This document shows positions 19,831 to 27,187 of a stretch of DNA of 64,000 nt, in pieces. A model generated the notes under the pieces. It ran no database searches. It worked only from the letters and a program-made list of their open reading frames with translations, and had not been told where the DNA came from. Location of the stretch: the NCBI RefSeq assembly GCF_030227225.1, contig NZ_JASPHQ010000013.1:13036-77035 (forward strand). Direction: 5' to 3'. This stretch comes from Corynebacterium rhinophilum (GTDB lineage: Bacteria; Actinomycetota; Actinomycetes; Mycobacteriales; Mycobacteriaceae). A program made the position numbers and the translations under genes. Position 1 is the first letter of the stretch. Every line of letters begins with the position of its first letter.

Positions 19831-20150
19831 ACTGGGCCCGCTTTGGCCGTGGCGCTCTGGCCGCGCACCGCGGCAACGGCGATGATATCGGATGCATTTT
19901 CGGTGCATTCCTCGAGGCTCGCGCCGTTTTCCCGCGCGGTGCTTTCTGCGGCCGCACACGCGTCCTTGCCGGTGGCTAAGGCCCACGCGCCAGCCACGGC
20001 GGCAAGGTCCGCGGCCACTTGCGCTTCATGGCGCGCGGTCACGCGTGATCCTACCGCCGCGATGACCAGTAACAGGCTGATAATGGCGACGATGATTCCG
20101 GTGGCGGCAATGGTGGCGTATCCGTCCTCGCCGCGGAGCCTGCTAGTCAT
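19827..20150 (-). CDS. TadE-like pseudopilin of the helicase/secretion neighbourhood
   Basis: A 107-residue protein with one N-terminal helix (ATIAATGIIVAIISLLLVI), matching the Rv3654c-type protein found with this helicase. The prepilin-like site is G10/Y11, but position +5 is Ala rather than the Glu normal in type IV pilins. Two Cys residues (KDACAAAE and LEECTE) could form a disulfide outside the membrane. It starts inside the 3' end of the TadE gene and is the last gene of the Tad operon. Confidence 0.82.
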   Translation of the reverse strand: MTSRLRGEDGYATIAATGIIVAIISLLLVIAAVGSRVTARHEAQVAADLAAVAGAWALATGKDACAAAESTARENGASLEECTENASDIIAVAAVRGQSATAKAGPV

Positions 20151-20457
20151 TGCCGGCCACCTCCGCGGGAAAGACCGCTTCCGCGCTCATGGTGCCAATG
20201 GGAGCATCGACGCTTACCGATGCCCTGAAAAGCCCCGCGCTTTCCTGCACGCTCACCCGGGCATCCTCGCGCGCTGGTTGGTACTCGACGCCGATGGCGT
20301 GCGACCTCGCCGCCGCGCCCGCCATGTCCACCGCCGCGATATAGGACGCCATCGTCGCGATCGCACCGATGATGCCCGCCGCCACGAGGACGAGGGAGCT
20401 TAATGCCAGGGCGGCTTCGATGGTCACCGAACCATCGTCATCGACTACCGTGCGCAT
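20143..20457 (-). CDS. tadE: TadE-family pseudopilin
   Basis: A 104-residue minor pilin. The prepilin motif is DDDG/SVTIEAALALS with cleavage after Gly9 and Glu at +5, followed by a hydrophobic helix. It has an excellent ribosome site, AAAGGAGG, before the ATG at 20457. Corresponds in place to Rv3655c. Confidence 0.85.
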   Translation of the reverse strand: MRTVVDDDGSVTIEAALALSSLVLVAAGIIGAIATMASYIAAVDMAGAAARSHAIGVEYQPAREDARVSVQESAGLFRASVSVDAPIGTMSAEAVFPAEVAGND

Positions 20458-20490
20458 GATTCCTCCTTTCTGTTTCTCTAGTGCGCCCGG

Positions 20491-20694
20491 CTAGCTCGGG
20501 GTATTCGATAGCGCATCGGTGATAATTCCCTCGATGGCATCGACCACGCTGCCGCCGTTGATGACCATGTACAGCACGCCGGCAAGTGCTGCGGCCGCAA
20601 GCGATCCCATGGCGTATTCAATCGTGCTCATCCCCTCATCGTTACGGACGAGGGCGCGGGTGAGCTGGGAGTACTTAATAAATAGTGCAGACAT
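20491..20694 (-). CDS. Flp pilin-like DUF4244 protein
   Basis: A 67-residue probable major pilin. The type IVb prepilin site is NDEG/MSTIEYAMG (cleavage after Gly21, Glu at +5), followed by one hydrophobic helix AAAALAGVLYMVI and a short tail. The leader of 21 residues is positively charged. The small size and place between TadC and TadE agree with Rv3656c. No prepilin peptidase gene is in this window. Confidence 0.85.
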   Translation of the reverse strand: MSALFIKYSQLTRALVRNDEGMSTIEYAMGSLAAAALAGVLYMVINGGSVVDAIEGIITDALSNTPS

Positions 20695-20751
20695 TTTAGG
20701 AGTCCTTTCTTAAAAGGTGTGGTGGTTGAGTAGAAGTGAAAAGTGGTGCAT

Positions 20752-21375
20752 CTAGAAAAGCTGCGCGCCCAAGCTGATCACTACGGGCGCGAGGCCTAGA
20801 ACGATGAATGCTGGCAGGAAGCACACCGCCAGCGGGAGGGCAATGAATACTCCTGCGCGCTCTGCTTTTCCCGTAGCGTGAGCAGATGCTTCGGCGCGCA
20901 AAGAAGTACAGATTCGCGTGCATCCGGCGGCTATGGTGGCCCCGGACTGGCCCGATAAGATGACAAGCCCCGCCACGTCCTCTAGTCCCGCATGGCCCTT
21001 CATGTGGTCCCATGCAGATTCCGTGGGCACGCCAACTCCCAGGAGCGCGGATACCGTCTCCCACAGGTGCTGGGTATCGGTCTCTGCCGTGCGCGCGACC
21101 GCCGTAGCAGCGGCGTGCACCGTCAGGCCCGCACTCAGGCAAGCTGCGAAGAGTTCGATATCCCCGGCCACAAGGAGTGGATCCACGGTGGTAGAGGGCT
21201 GGAGTTTGCTCATCAATCCCCCGCGCACTGTTGCGCCGTCGCGCTTCGTCGGGCCGGCGCGCGGGGTCTTCGCCGTGTGCTGCGCTGCGTTCTGTACCGT
21301 AGCCGGTCCCAACCGCCCCTTGGTGGCCGGCAGCCCAACCAGCACGGCCAGTGCTAGACAGATAAAGGCCATCAT
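20752..21375 (-). CDS. tadC: TadC-like pilus assembly membrane protein
   Basis: A 207-residue type II secretion F-domain protein. The F-domain core (ELFAACLSAGLTVHAAATAVA) follows a first membrane helix, and two more helices end the protein (GVFIALPLAVCFLPAFIVLG). It starts within the stop codon of tadB (ATGA). It is part of the inner-membrane platform that works with TadA. Confidence 0.85.
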   Translation of the reverse strand: MMAFICLALAVLVGLPATKGRLGPATVQNAAQHTAKTPRAGPTKRDGATVRGGLMSKLQPSTTVDPLLVAGDIELFAACLSAGLTVHAAATAVARTAETDTQHLWETVSALLGVGVPTESAWDHMKGHAGLEDVAGLVILSGQSGATIAAGCTRICTSLRAEASAHATGKAERAGVFIALPLAVCFLPAFIVLGLAPVVISLGAQLF

Positions 21376-22151
21376 GGTGCCGCCTTTCTGATGATGACGC
21401 GGGACCAGGCAAAGCCGCCGCAGGCAAGCCCCACCCCGATGACCAGCAGGATTCCGCCCAATCCGCCGCCGAGCAAGAAGCCCAGCGAATTAGCCCCCAT
21501 CGCCCCGCCCATGGCGATGCCCGCGATGGGAAGGCAGGCCAAGACCGTGGCCGTAGCTTGGGGTCCTTGCAGCCCGGCCGCGGTGGATTGGTGGTGGCGG
21601 CGCAGCGCATCCATTCGGCTTTGGGCCTGCTCAAAGAGGCTTGCCACCGCGATGCCGTGCTGTGTGGATAATTCGAGCAGGTGGCCCAGCCGGGTCAGTT
21701 CTGCATCCGCATGGGCGCCAGAAAGCGCCACGTGTGGGGGCGCACCGCGCGCCGCCGCCGTAGCGGTGGATTCTAAGGCCGCGCTCATATCCCGCGGCGT
21801 CGTCGAGGGAAGGGACTCAGCCCCGCGCGATAGCGCACTTGCCAGGGTTGCCCCGGCGCGCAGGTCAGCGGTGACGACCCCGAAGTATCCGGCTAGGGCT
21901 TCGCGGCTGCGCCGGCGCGTGCGGGCGGCCATGATGTCCTTGATATACCACGACACGCACCAGGCAATTATCGATGCCGCGACCGCAATACTTATCCGCC
22001 CGACCGAGAAGAAGACCAAGCTGCCGCAGAATACGGCACCCAAAATGACCAAGGAGCTGGCCTTTATCCGGCTGTCCTTGCCAGCAATGCGGGATGCGCT
22101 CGAGGGCGCAGACAGCAAGAGGGCTGCGGCGAGCAATAAGAAGCTAAGCAT
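21372..22151 (-). CDS. tadB: TadB-like pilus assembly membrane protein
   Basis: A 259-residue type II secretion F-domain protein with N-terminal helices (LSFLLLAAALLLSAP) and two C-terminal ones. The ATG at 22151 lies inside the end of tadA (GCGGATGCTTAG); the open frame further upstream is only a shadow of tadA. TadB and TadC form the platform in the membrane. Confidence 0.85.
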   Translation of the reverse strand: MLSFLLLAAALLLSAPSSASRIAGKDSRIKASSLVILGAVFCGSLVFFSVGRISIAVAASIIAWCVSWYIKDIMAARTRRRSREALAGYFGVVTADLRAGATLASALSRGAESLPSTTPRDMSAALESTATAAARGAPPHVALSGAHADAELTRLGHLLELSTQHGIAVASLFEQAQSRMDALRRHHQSTAAGLQGPQATATVLACLPIAGIAMGGAMGANSLGFLLGGGLGGILLVIGVGLACGGFAWSRVIIRKAAP

Positions 22152-23346
22152 CCGCCTGACCTCCTGCTTCTTCGCGCTGTTCCTCCAACAGCGCGGCCGA
22201 GAATCCCGCAAAGCCAGGCGCGGGCCCCTTGGTTGCACTCCAGACAATGCGCGGGGTGACCGGATTGCCCTCTAAGACGCCGATATGAGCCAGGCGCCGG
22301 CCATGTGGCGTGCGCTCCATGGTGAGCACCACGTTGACGGCAGCCGCCAATTGCGAGTGCAGGGCGCTGCGGTCCAGGCCGCCGAGTGCGCCGAGGGCCT
22401 CCATGCGGGCGGGTACCTCAAAGAGGGAATTGGCGTGCAAGGTACCCGCACCGCCATCGTGGCCCGTATTCAGCGCGGCGAGGAGATCGACTACCTCTGG
22501 GCCGCGAATCTCACCGACGACGATGCGGTCTGGGCGCATGCGCAGCGCTTGCCGCAGCAATTGCGCCATGGTGATTTCCCCGCTGCCTTCAGCGTTTGCC
22601 CGGCGCGAGACGATGCTCACGCAATGCGGGTGGTGGGGTGATAGCTCCGCCGTATCTTCGATGACCACGATGCGCTCGCGCTCGGATACGGTTCCCAATA
22701 GCGCCGAGAGCAGCGTCGTCTTGCCAGAACCGGTACCTCCGATAACGAGGAAGGACAATCGCTTGTCCACCATCGCGGCAAGCAGCTGGCCGATGTCCTC
22801 CGGCACGGTGCCATTGGCCACCAACTGCGGCAGGGTGGTCTGCGCCTGCCGCAATACGCGCAGGCTAATGCACGTTCCGCCCACTGCGGGTGGGCTTAAA
22901 AGGGCATGCACGCGGAGCACGACGCCATCGGGGCGCGTGACGCGGCCATCGGCAAAAGGCTGGGCATCATCAAGCCGCGTGCCCGATGCCGCGGCCAACC
23001 GAGAGGCAAGCTGGCGCACCTCCCCATCGTTGCGAAAGGTGATATCGCTGCGCTCTAGCCCCTCTCCTCGGTCCATAAAGACGTGTTCAGGCCCGTTGAC
23101 CACGACATCGGTCACGCCCTGCCGGGCCAATAAGGCATCCAGTGGCCCCATGCCGGTGGCATCTTGGCGCAAGCGCCGGAGCAGATCCACCACGGCGACA
23201 TCACTGATAACCCCTGCTTCCTCGCGGATCCGCCGGGCCAAGCTAGGGGCGTCGTGCACCAGATCCGGCTCGGCGGCAATGACCCGCTGCATCTTCTCCA
23301 TGGTCTTTTCCATGGTCTCGGCCGAGCTATCCATCGCTGCGCTCAT
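22144..23346 (-). CDS. tadA: TadA/CpaF secretion ATPase
   Basis: A 400-residue cytoplasmic hexameric ATPase that powers Flp pilus assembly. Walker A is GGTGSGKTT (about 203-211), the Asp box is VVIEDTAEL, Walker B RIVVGEIRGPE, and the His box TGHDGGAGTLHANS. The ATG at 23346 overlaps the stop of ssd (ATGA), which rules out the longer open frame to 23517. Confidence 0.92.
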   Translation of the reverse strand: MSAAMDSSAETMEKTMEKMQRVIAAEPDLVHDAPSLARRIREEAGVISDVAVVDLLRRLRQDATGMGPLDALLARQGVTDVVVNGPEHVFMDRGEGLERSDITFRNDGEVRQLASRLAAASGTRLDDAQPFADGRVTRPDGVVLRVHALLSPPAVGGTCISLRVLRQAQTTLPQLVANGTVPEDIGQLLAAMVDKRLSFLVIGGTGSGKTTLLSALLGTVSERERIVVIEDTAELSPHHPHCVSIVSRRANAEGSGEITMAQLLRQALRMRPDRIVVGEIRGPEVVDLLAALNTGHDGGAGTLHANSLFEVPARMEALGALGGLDRSALHSQLAAAVNVVLTMERTPHGRRLAHIGVLEGNPVTPRIVWSATKGPAPGFAGFSAALLEEQREEAGGQADA

Positions 23347-24413
23347 ACCCCTACCTCCTCGCGCACCGCACGGACGGTTTTGGCGAGCGCCGCGGGAAGC
23401 CGGGCTGGGAGTCCACCGATCTCTATGCTGCGGGTGAGCCCGCGCACGCTGGGCAATTGGGCACTGACTCGGTGGTGGATAATGTCTTCTACCTCGGGTG
23501 CGCTGAGAGCCGCCCACTGCCGTTGGCGCAGCACCACCACGATGTCGCGCCGCGCCTCATCCAGTCGCAGGATAAGTTGTGCGGCCGCCGCGGCCGATCG
23601 CACTTCCGCGGCCACCACCAGCACCACGTGCGTGCAGGCAGCCGGGATATTTTCGGCCGTGCAATCCACCACGCACAGGCCCTCGCCCGCGTGCGCCGCA
23701 GACGTCACCGCCGCCAAGAGCGTGGCATCTAGCGTGAAGGTATCTTTGACCGTACTGCGCGCTGCGGATAGCACCGCTATGCCATCGGAAGTAGAGGGCA
23801 AGGCGCGGTAGAGATCGGCGGCATCGATGCTGCCATCGCCAATATTGAGCTCTGGCCAGCGAGCACCTGGCAAAGTTTCCACGCCGAGCAGGAGATCGAG
23901 GCCGCCGGAGTGCGCGGTGGCATCGATAAGCAGCGCCCGCGCCTGCTCTCCCGCCATGCAGTGGGATCGCGCCAGGGCCGCTGCAAAGGTGGAGGTACCT
24001 ACCCCACCGCTGGCGCCCACCACCGCGATGGTGGCGGTACCGGGGCGATCTTCTGGCGGGTGCGCGGCCTGGGCGATTGCCGCCAGCAAGTCTTTAATCT
24101 CCGCGGGGATAATAAAGGCGCGGTCCGCATGGCAGGCAAGTGCTGCCTCATAATCGATGGGCCCCGGATCCGCGGCGAGAAAAAGCACCGGGACGGGCGT
24201 GGTCTGTGCGGCTTGGGCAGAGGCGATAACGCGCGCCATGAGCGCGTCGACCAAGACCGTATAGGCCCCGGCGAGGCTGCGCGGAATATCGCGGGGATCG
24301 GTCACCGTAATGACCTCGTGGCTGGTCGCGGCGGCGGCATGGACCGCCTCGGCGCGCAAGGCTTCCTCGCCTATGGCAACGACGATGGTGGAACGAGAGT
24401 GTGCTGTATTCAT
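23343..24413 (-). CDS. CpaE/Ssd-like septum-site and pilus-localisation protein
   Basis: A 356-residue MinD/ParA-fold protein matching Rv3660c (Ssd). The deviant Walker A reads GASGGVGTST, with Thr in place of the usual signature Lys, as is typical of CpaE/Ssd. A receiver-like N-terminal part (about 1-120) precedes the NTPase part. The ATG at 24413 (MNTAHSRSTIVVAIG) is the first reasonable start. First gene of the Tad operon, downstream of the 6C RNA on the same strand. Confidence 0.83.
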   Translation of the reverse strand: MNTAHSRSTIVVAIGEEALRAEAVHAAAATSHEVITVTDPRDIPRSLAGAYTVLVDALMARVIASAQAAQTTPVPVLFLAADPGPIDYEAALACHADRAFIIPAEIKDLLAAIAQAAHPPEDRPGTATIAVVGASGGVGTSTFAAALARSHCMAGEQARALLIDATAHSGGLDLLLGVETLPGARWPELNIGDGSIDAADLYRALPSTSDGIAVLSAARSTVKDTFTLDATLLAAVTSAAHAGEGLCVVDCTAENIPAACTHVVLVVAAEVRSAAAAAQLILRLDEARRDIVVVLRQRQWAALSAPEVEDIIHHRVSAQLPSVRGLTRSIEIGGLPARLPAALAKTVRAVREEVGV

Positions 24414-24544
24414 GCCCCTAGCCTGAAGCACCTGTGCCACCTGCACTAGAGGCGTGACTTCCCGCCTGTGGATAAATGCGCGAAAGTTACCACTTAGTAC
24501 CCGGTTAGTTGCATTTTCAACAAAGTCTTGTGGATAACCGTAGA
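24414..24544. other. Gap between ssd and the 6C RNA
   Basis: AT-richer leader of ssd without an ORF. It contains two partial DnaA-box-like sequences, CTGTGGATAAAT near 24468 and TTGTGGATAACC near 24530. No perfect TTATCCACA is present. Confidence 0.4.
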
Positions 24545-24645
24545 TATAGGTGACGGCCCGCGCATCGGGGGGTGCGCGCGGACCGTCAGTAACCCGGCCT
24601 CGGGGGGCGAGCCGGGGCAGGCCGCACAGTACATCGGGGCCTTGC
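24545..24645 (-). ncRNA. 6C small RNA
   Basis: The minus strand forms two adjacent hairpins, each with a run of six C residues in its loop. Hairpin 1 (24616-24593) has CCCGGC/GCCGGG arms plus CTCG/CGAG. Hairpin 2 (24587-24552) has GACGGTCCGCGC paired with GCGCGGGCCGTC around ACCCCCCGAT. Two C-rich-loop hairpins upstream of the ssd/Tad operon are the signature and location of the actinobacterial 6C RNA (between Rv3660c and Rv3661; linked to the SOS response in C. glutamicum). A CATAAT box near 24653 fits its promoter. Both ends are approximate. Confidence 0.85.
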
Positions 24646-24762
24646 ACCGATTATTATGACACGTTCATTACCCGATCACAACAGCTAAGAAAAACTATCT
24701 ACCTGCACGGCCCTGACCTGCACCGAATGGATGTTCACTGCCTACCGGGGACGGGCGTACGG
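24646..24762. other. Upstream region of the 6C RNA
   Basis: No gene seen. It holds the presumed promoter of the 6C RNA and the 3' end region of the Rv3662c-like gene. The phosphatase gene found here in mycobacteria (Rv3661) is absent. Confidence 0.4.
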
Positions 24763-25473
24763 TTAAGCGGCGCGGGCGATGGCATCGGCTTCTTTGCCAC
24801 CTACCTCCCAGGCGGAAAGGTGAAAAAGCACCACCTCACCAGGCTTGTCGCGGTAGTTCGCGCGGCACTCGCGGTAGGCCTTGGATTGGCGGTGGAAATA
24901 CACCTCCGGCACGGCAAACCCGCGGGGATCGAAGCCGGTATGTATGGCGGCAAGGCGGGCCGCAACCCGCGCCACCACGCCGCTGCGCGGGCCAAAGAAT
25001 TCGCCTGCCGCGATTTCTGCGTGCACGACGCTCGGCAAGAGATCGCGGAATGCGAGGCCGCTGCCCTGCGCAATCAGGCGCGCGAGGCCCTGCAAGCGCG
25101 CGCTATCGCCGCTGGGGATCCCGTTTCCGCCGGCGGCGACGTCGATGCGCGCGAGCACTTGCAGCGGCGCGCGGGCAAAGGAGCGGACGGTGGAATCTAC
25201 CACCTCAGGTGCTGCCACGGAATACGCGCTGACCGCGCCGGCGAGCGGCCCGCTTTCCACATCGCCTGGGCCAGGATGCGGGGGGATGGCGTGCCCATCC
25301 AAGGCCACGCTGGCGCGCGCCCCGCGCATCAAGGACTCCGCGGAGATGACCTCATACCTGCGCAGCCCGGCGGGCCTGCGGTGGGCGCGCGCGATGGCAG
25401 CCGCGGCCTTTTCCGCACCTTCTTTCACCCCCGGGAGGCGAAATAGCGGGGATAACGGGTCATTTTCTGGCAT
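24763..25473 (-). CDS. Rv3662c-like protein with degenerate Fic-like motif
   Basis: A 236-residue actinobacterial protein, often mislabelled oxidoreductase. The conserved block EVISAESLMRGARASVALDG is near residue 42. About residues 155-185 the segment HAEIAAGEFFGPRSGVVARVA lines up by eye with the Fic core (HPFxDGNGRxxR): Phe, Gly and the last Arg are kept, and the catalytic His is not. A Fic-like fold without AMPylation activity is inference. The start at 25473 is chosen over the ATG at 25479 because it lies exactly 7 nt after TATCCT. Confidence 0.7.
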   Translation of the reverse strand: MPENDPLSPLFRLPGVKEGAEKAAAAIARAHRRPAGLRRYEVISAESLMRGARASVALDGHAIPPHPGPGDVESGPLAGAVSAYSVAAPEVVDSTVRSFARAPLQVLARIDVAAGGNGIPSGDSARLQGLARLIAQGSGLAFRDLLPSVVHAEIAAGEFFGPRSGVVARVAARLAAIHTGFDPRGFAVPEVYFHRQSKAYRECRANYRDKPGEVVLFHLSAWEVGGKEADAIARAA

Positions 25474-25480
25474 ATACATT

Positions 25481-25486
25481 AGGATA
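25481..25486 (-). promoter_or_regulatory. -10 box of the Rv3662c-like gene
   Basis: TATCCT, then AATGTAT, then ATG at 25473 on the minus strand. Confidence 0.5.
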
Positions 25487-25606
25487 GCCCTAGACGCCCC
25501 GAGCCCCGAAGGCCCCTACCTTTTGGCGTGGCACCGTAAAACCGCGCTGTATCTATTATCATTGGGGCCGTTACAAGGTTTAGATGAAAAACGAGGAGAA
25601 TTAATC

Positions 25607-26110
25607 GTGAGCAACGATGGATTATTTACTGACGGCACCGATCAATTCGCACCAAAGGTTAATTCGATTCCTTTGAGCGATGTTGATGCATCGTCCTCCG
25701 AAACCTCCATCGGCAAGTTGGTCTCCAATGCCACCGAGCAGATGTCCCAGCTCGTGCGCTCTGAGGTAGAGCTGGCAAAGACGGAGCTGGCGCAGTCCGC
25801 CAAGAAGGGCGGCATCGGCGCCGGCTTCTTCGGTGCAGCCGGTACCATCGCGCTGTACAGCTCTTTCTTCTTTTTCTTCTTCCTCGCTGAGCTCCTCGCC
25901 CTCTGGCTGGAGCGCTGGGCAGCCTTCTTGATCGTCTTCCTCGTGATGATCGTGGCGGCCGGTGTCCTCGCTCTGCTCGGCGTTAAGAATGTCAAAAAGG
26001 TTAAGGCCCCGCAGAAGACCATAGATTCCACCAAGGAACTCAAGAACCTTATTCCGGGTAAGGCGCAGAAGTCGCTGGACCGGAAGGACACTCACGGCCT
26101 GTATACCTAA
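25607..26110 (+). CDS. Holin-superfamily (DUF1469-type) membrane protein
   Basis: A 167-residue protein with an amphipathic N-terminal region (SQLVRSEVELAKTELAQSAKKG, about residues 45-65) and two membrane helices (ALYSSFFFFFFLAELLALWL and AAFLIVFLVMIVAAGVLALL), ending in a Lys-rich cytoplasmic tail. This is the layout of chromosomal actinobacterial holin-superfamily proteins and fits the place of Rv3669. It is not evidence for a prophage. GTG start at 25607 with GAGGAG 8 nt upstream; a terminator follows. Confidence 0.82.
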   Translation: MSNDGLFTDGTDQFAPKVNSIPLSDVDASSSETSIGKLVSNATEQMSQLVRSEVELAKTELAQSAKKGGIGAGFFGAAGTIALYSSFFFFFFLAELLALWLERWAAFLIVFLVMIVAAGVLALLGVKNVKKVKAPQKTIDSTKELKNLIPGKAQKSLDRKDTHGLYT

Positions 26111-26127
26111 ACCGCACGCACTATTAG

Positions 26128-26160
26128 ATCCGCCTCAGCCTTTCCTGGGGCGGATTTTCT
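26128..26160 (+). terminator. Intrinsic terminator after the holin-like gene
   Basis: ATCCGCC (26128-26134) pairs with GGCGGAT (26149-26155) and is followed by TTTTCT. Confidence 0.8.
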
Positions 26161-26188
26161 GTACACATAGAAAGGCGCCTTGCCCTCC

Positions 26189-27097
26189 ATGGCCTTTGCA
26201 CCACTTCCCCCCTCCACGGTTGAGCTGGAAGGACCCTTTGCGCACGAGTTTGTCCACACCCGGGGCATCCGCCTGCACGTGGCCATAGCGGGCGATAGCG
26301 CCGATCCCCTCGTTGTTTTTATTCACGGCGCATTCGGCGGCTGGTTCGATTTTCAGGAGGTCATTGGGCCCCTCGCCCAGAGCGGGTACCACGTTGCCGC
26401 GGTGGATATGCGCGGCTTTGGCATGTCCGATAAGCCGCCCATCGATCCAGGCCAGGATATCCGCACCTTGGTCGGGGATCTGGATGGCCTCATCCAGGCA
26501 TTGGGCCACGATGATGCCTATATCGTCGGCGCCGATACCGGTGGCGCGGTGGCGTGGTGCCTGGCTGCCGAGCGCCCCAATCGCGTCCGCGGCTTGGTCT
26601 CCGTCTCGGCCGCGCACCCCGTGGATATCCGCCGCGCCATCGCCGCACGCCCCTGGGATTTTGGGTGGATGATCCTGCGTTCCCTCCTCTGCCACCTGCC
26701 AAAGGTCACCCGCGCGAATACCCTGCTGCTCAGCCCCCGGGCCTACCGCAAGGAGCTCAGCCTGGATACGGGGCCCGCGCTTGCCGATGCCACCCTAGAG
26801 TCCATCCTTGCCCTGCGCCTGCGCGCCTCTCAGATTGGCAAAGTGCGCCGCGGGATCCTGTGGAATCACCGGATGCGCACCGCCGTGGTGCCGCTGAACT
26901 GGTCAGAATTAAGCGTCAAGCGCCCCGTCCTTTTCATCCACGCCCAACAGCGCTTGTGGAACCCCGTCATCCAGCGGGCAGCCCTGCGCGCCCGCGCGGG
27001 GTTTAGCGCCACCTCGATTCCAGGTGCCAAGAACCTGCCTTTCCTCGAGGCCCCTGAAAAGTTCGTCGACGAGCTGCGCCGCTGGCTCGACGCGTAG
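26189..27097 (+). CDS. Alpha/beta hydrolase (EphE-like), catalytic residues degraded
   Basis: A 302-residue alpha/beta hydrolase in the place of Rv3670 (epoxide hydrolase EphE). The oxyanion motif HGAFGGWFDF and the nucleophile elbow GADTGG, with Asp as in epoxide hydrolases, are present. The C-terminal block that normally reads GHxxxxExPE is GAKNLPFLEAPE, so the catalytic His is Asn, and the usual acid segment after the FIHA strand is AQQRLW without Asp. It may be inactive or changed in function. ATG at 26189 chosen; a TTG at 26180 is possible, with AAAGG only 4 nt before it. Confidence 0.8.
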   Translation: MAFAPLPPSTVELEGPFAHEFVHTRGIRLHVAIAGDSADPLVVFIHGAFGGWFDFQEVIGPLAQSGYHVAAVDMRGFGMSDKPPIDPGQDIRTLVGDLDGLIQALGHDDAYIVGADTGGAVAWCLAAERPNRVRGLVSVSAAHPVDIRRAIAARPWDFGWMILRSLLCHLPKVTRANTLLLSPRAYRKELSLDTGPALADATLESILALRLRASQIGKVRRGILWNHRMRTAVVPLNWSELSVKRPVLFIHAQQRLWNPVIQRAALRARAGFSATSIPGAKNLPFLEAPEKFVDELRRWLDA

Positions 27098-27142
27098 GGC
27101 GCGTGGGGCGCGTAGGGCGCATAGGGCGCGTGGGGCGCGTAG
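27098..27142. repeat. Five 9-nt tandem repeats after the hydrolase stop
   Basis: GGCGCGTGG / GGCGCGTAG / GGCGCATAG / GGCGCGTGG / GGCGCGTAG starting directly after the TAG stop; the stop codon itself ends an incomplete unit. Slippage-type repeat. Confidence 0.85.
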
Positions 27143-27148
27143 GACGGC

Positions 27149-27171
27149 GCGTGGGGAGACATACCCCACGC
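27149..27171. terminator. Hairpin between the convergent hydrolase and marP
   Basis: GCGTGGGG-AGACATA-CCCCACGC, 8-bp perfect stem with a 7-nt loop. No T-run on either side. Confidence 0.5.
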
Positions 27172-27187
27172 GGATCTAATACGAAGG

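Noticed and set aside
24881..25606. Long N-terminal extension of the holin-like gene
   Set aside because: It runs antisense through the Rv3662c-like gene; the GTG at 25607 has a strong ribosome site.
25607..26110. Prophage remnant
   Set aside because: The holin-superfamily protein is a normal chromosomal actinobacterial gene with conserved neighbours; no other phage genes are present.
27098..27142. CRISPR-like repeat
   Set aside because: Units are 9 nt without spacers; simple tandem repeat. No CRISPR array or cas gene is in the window.
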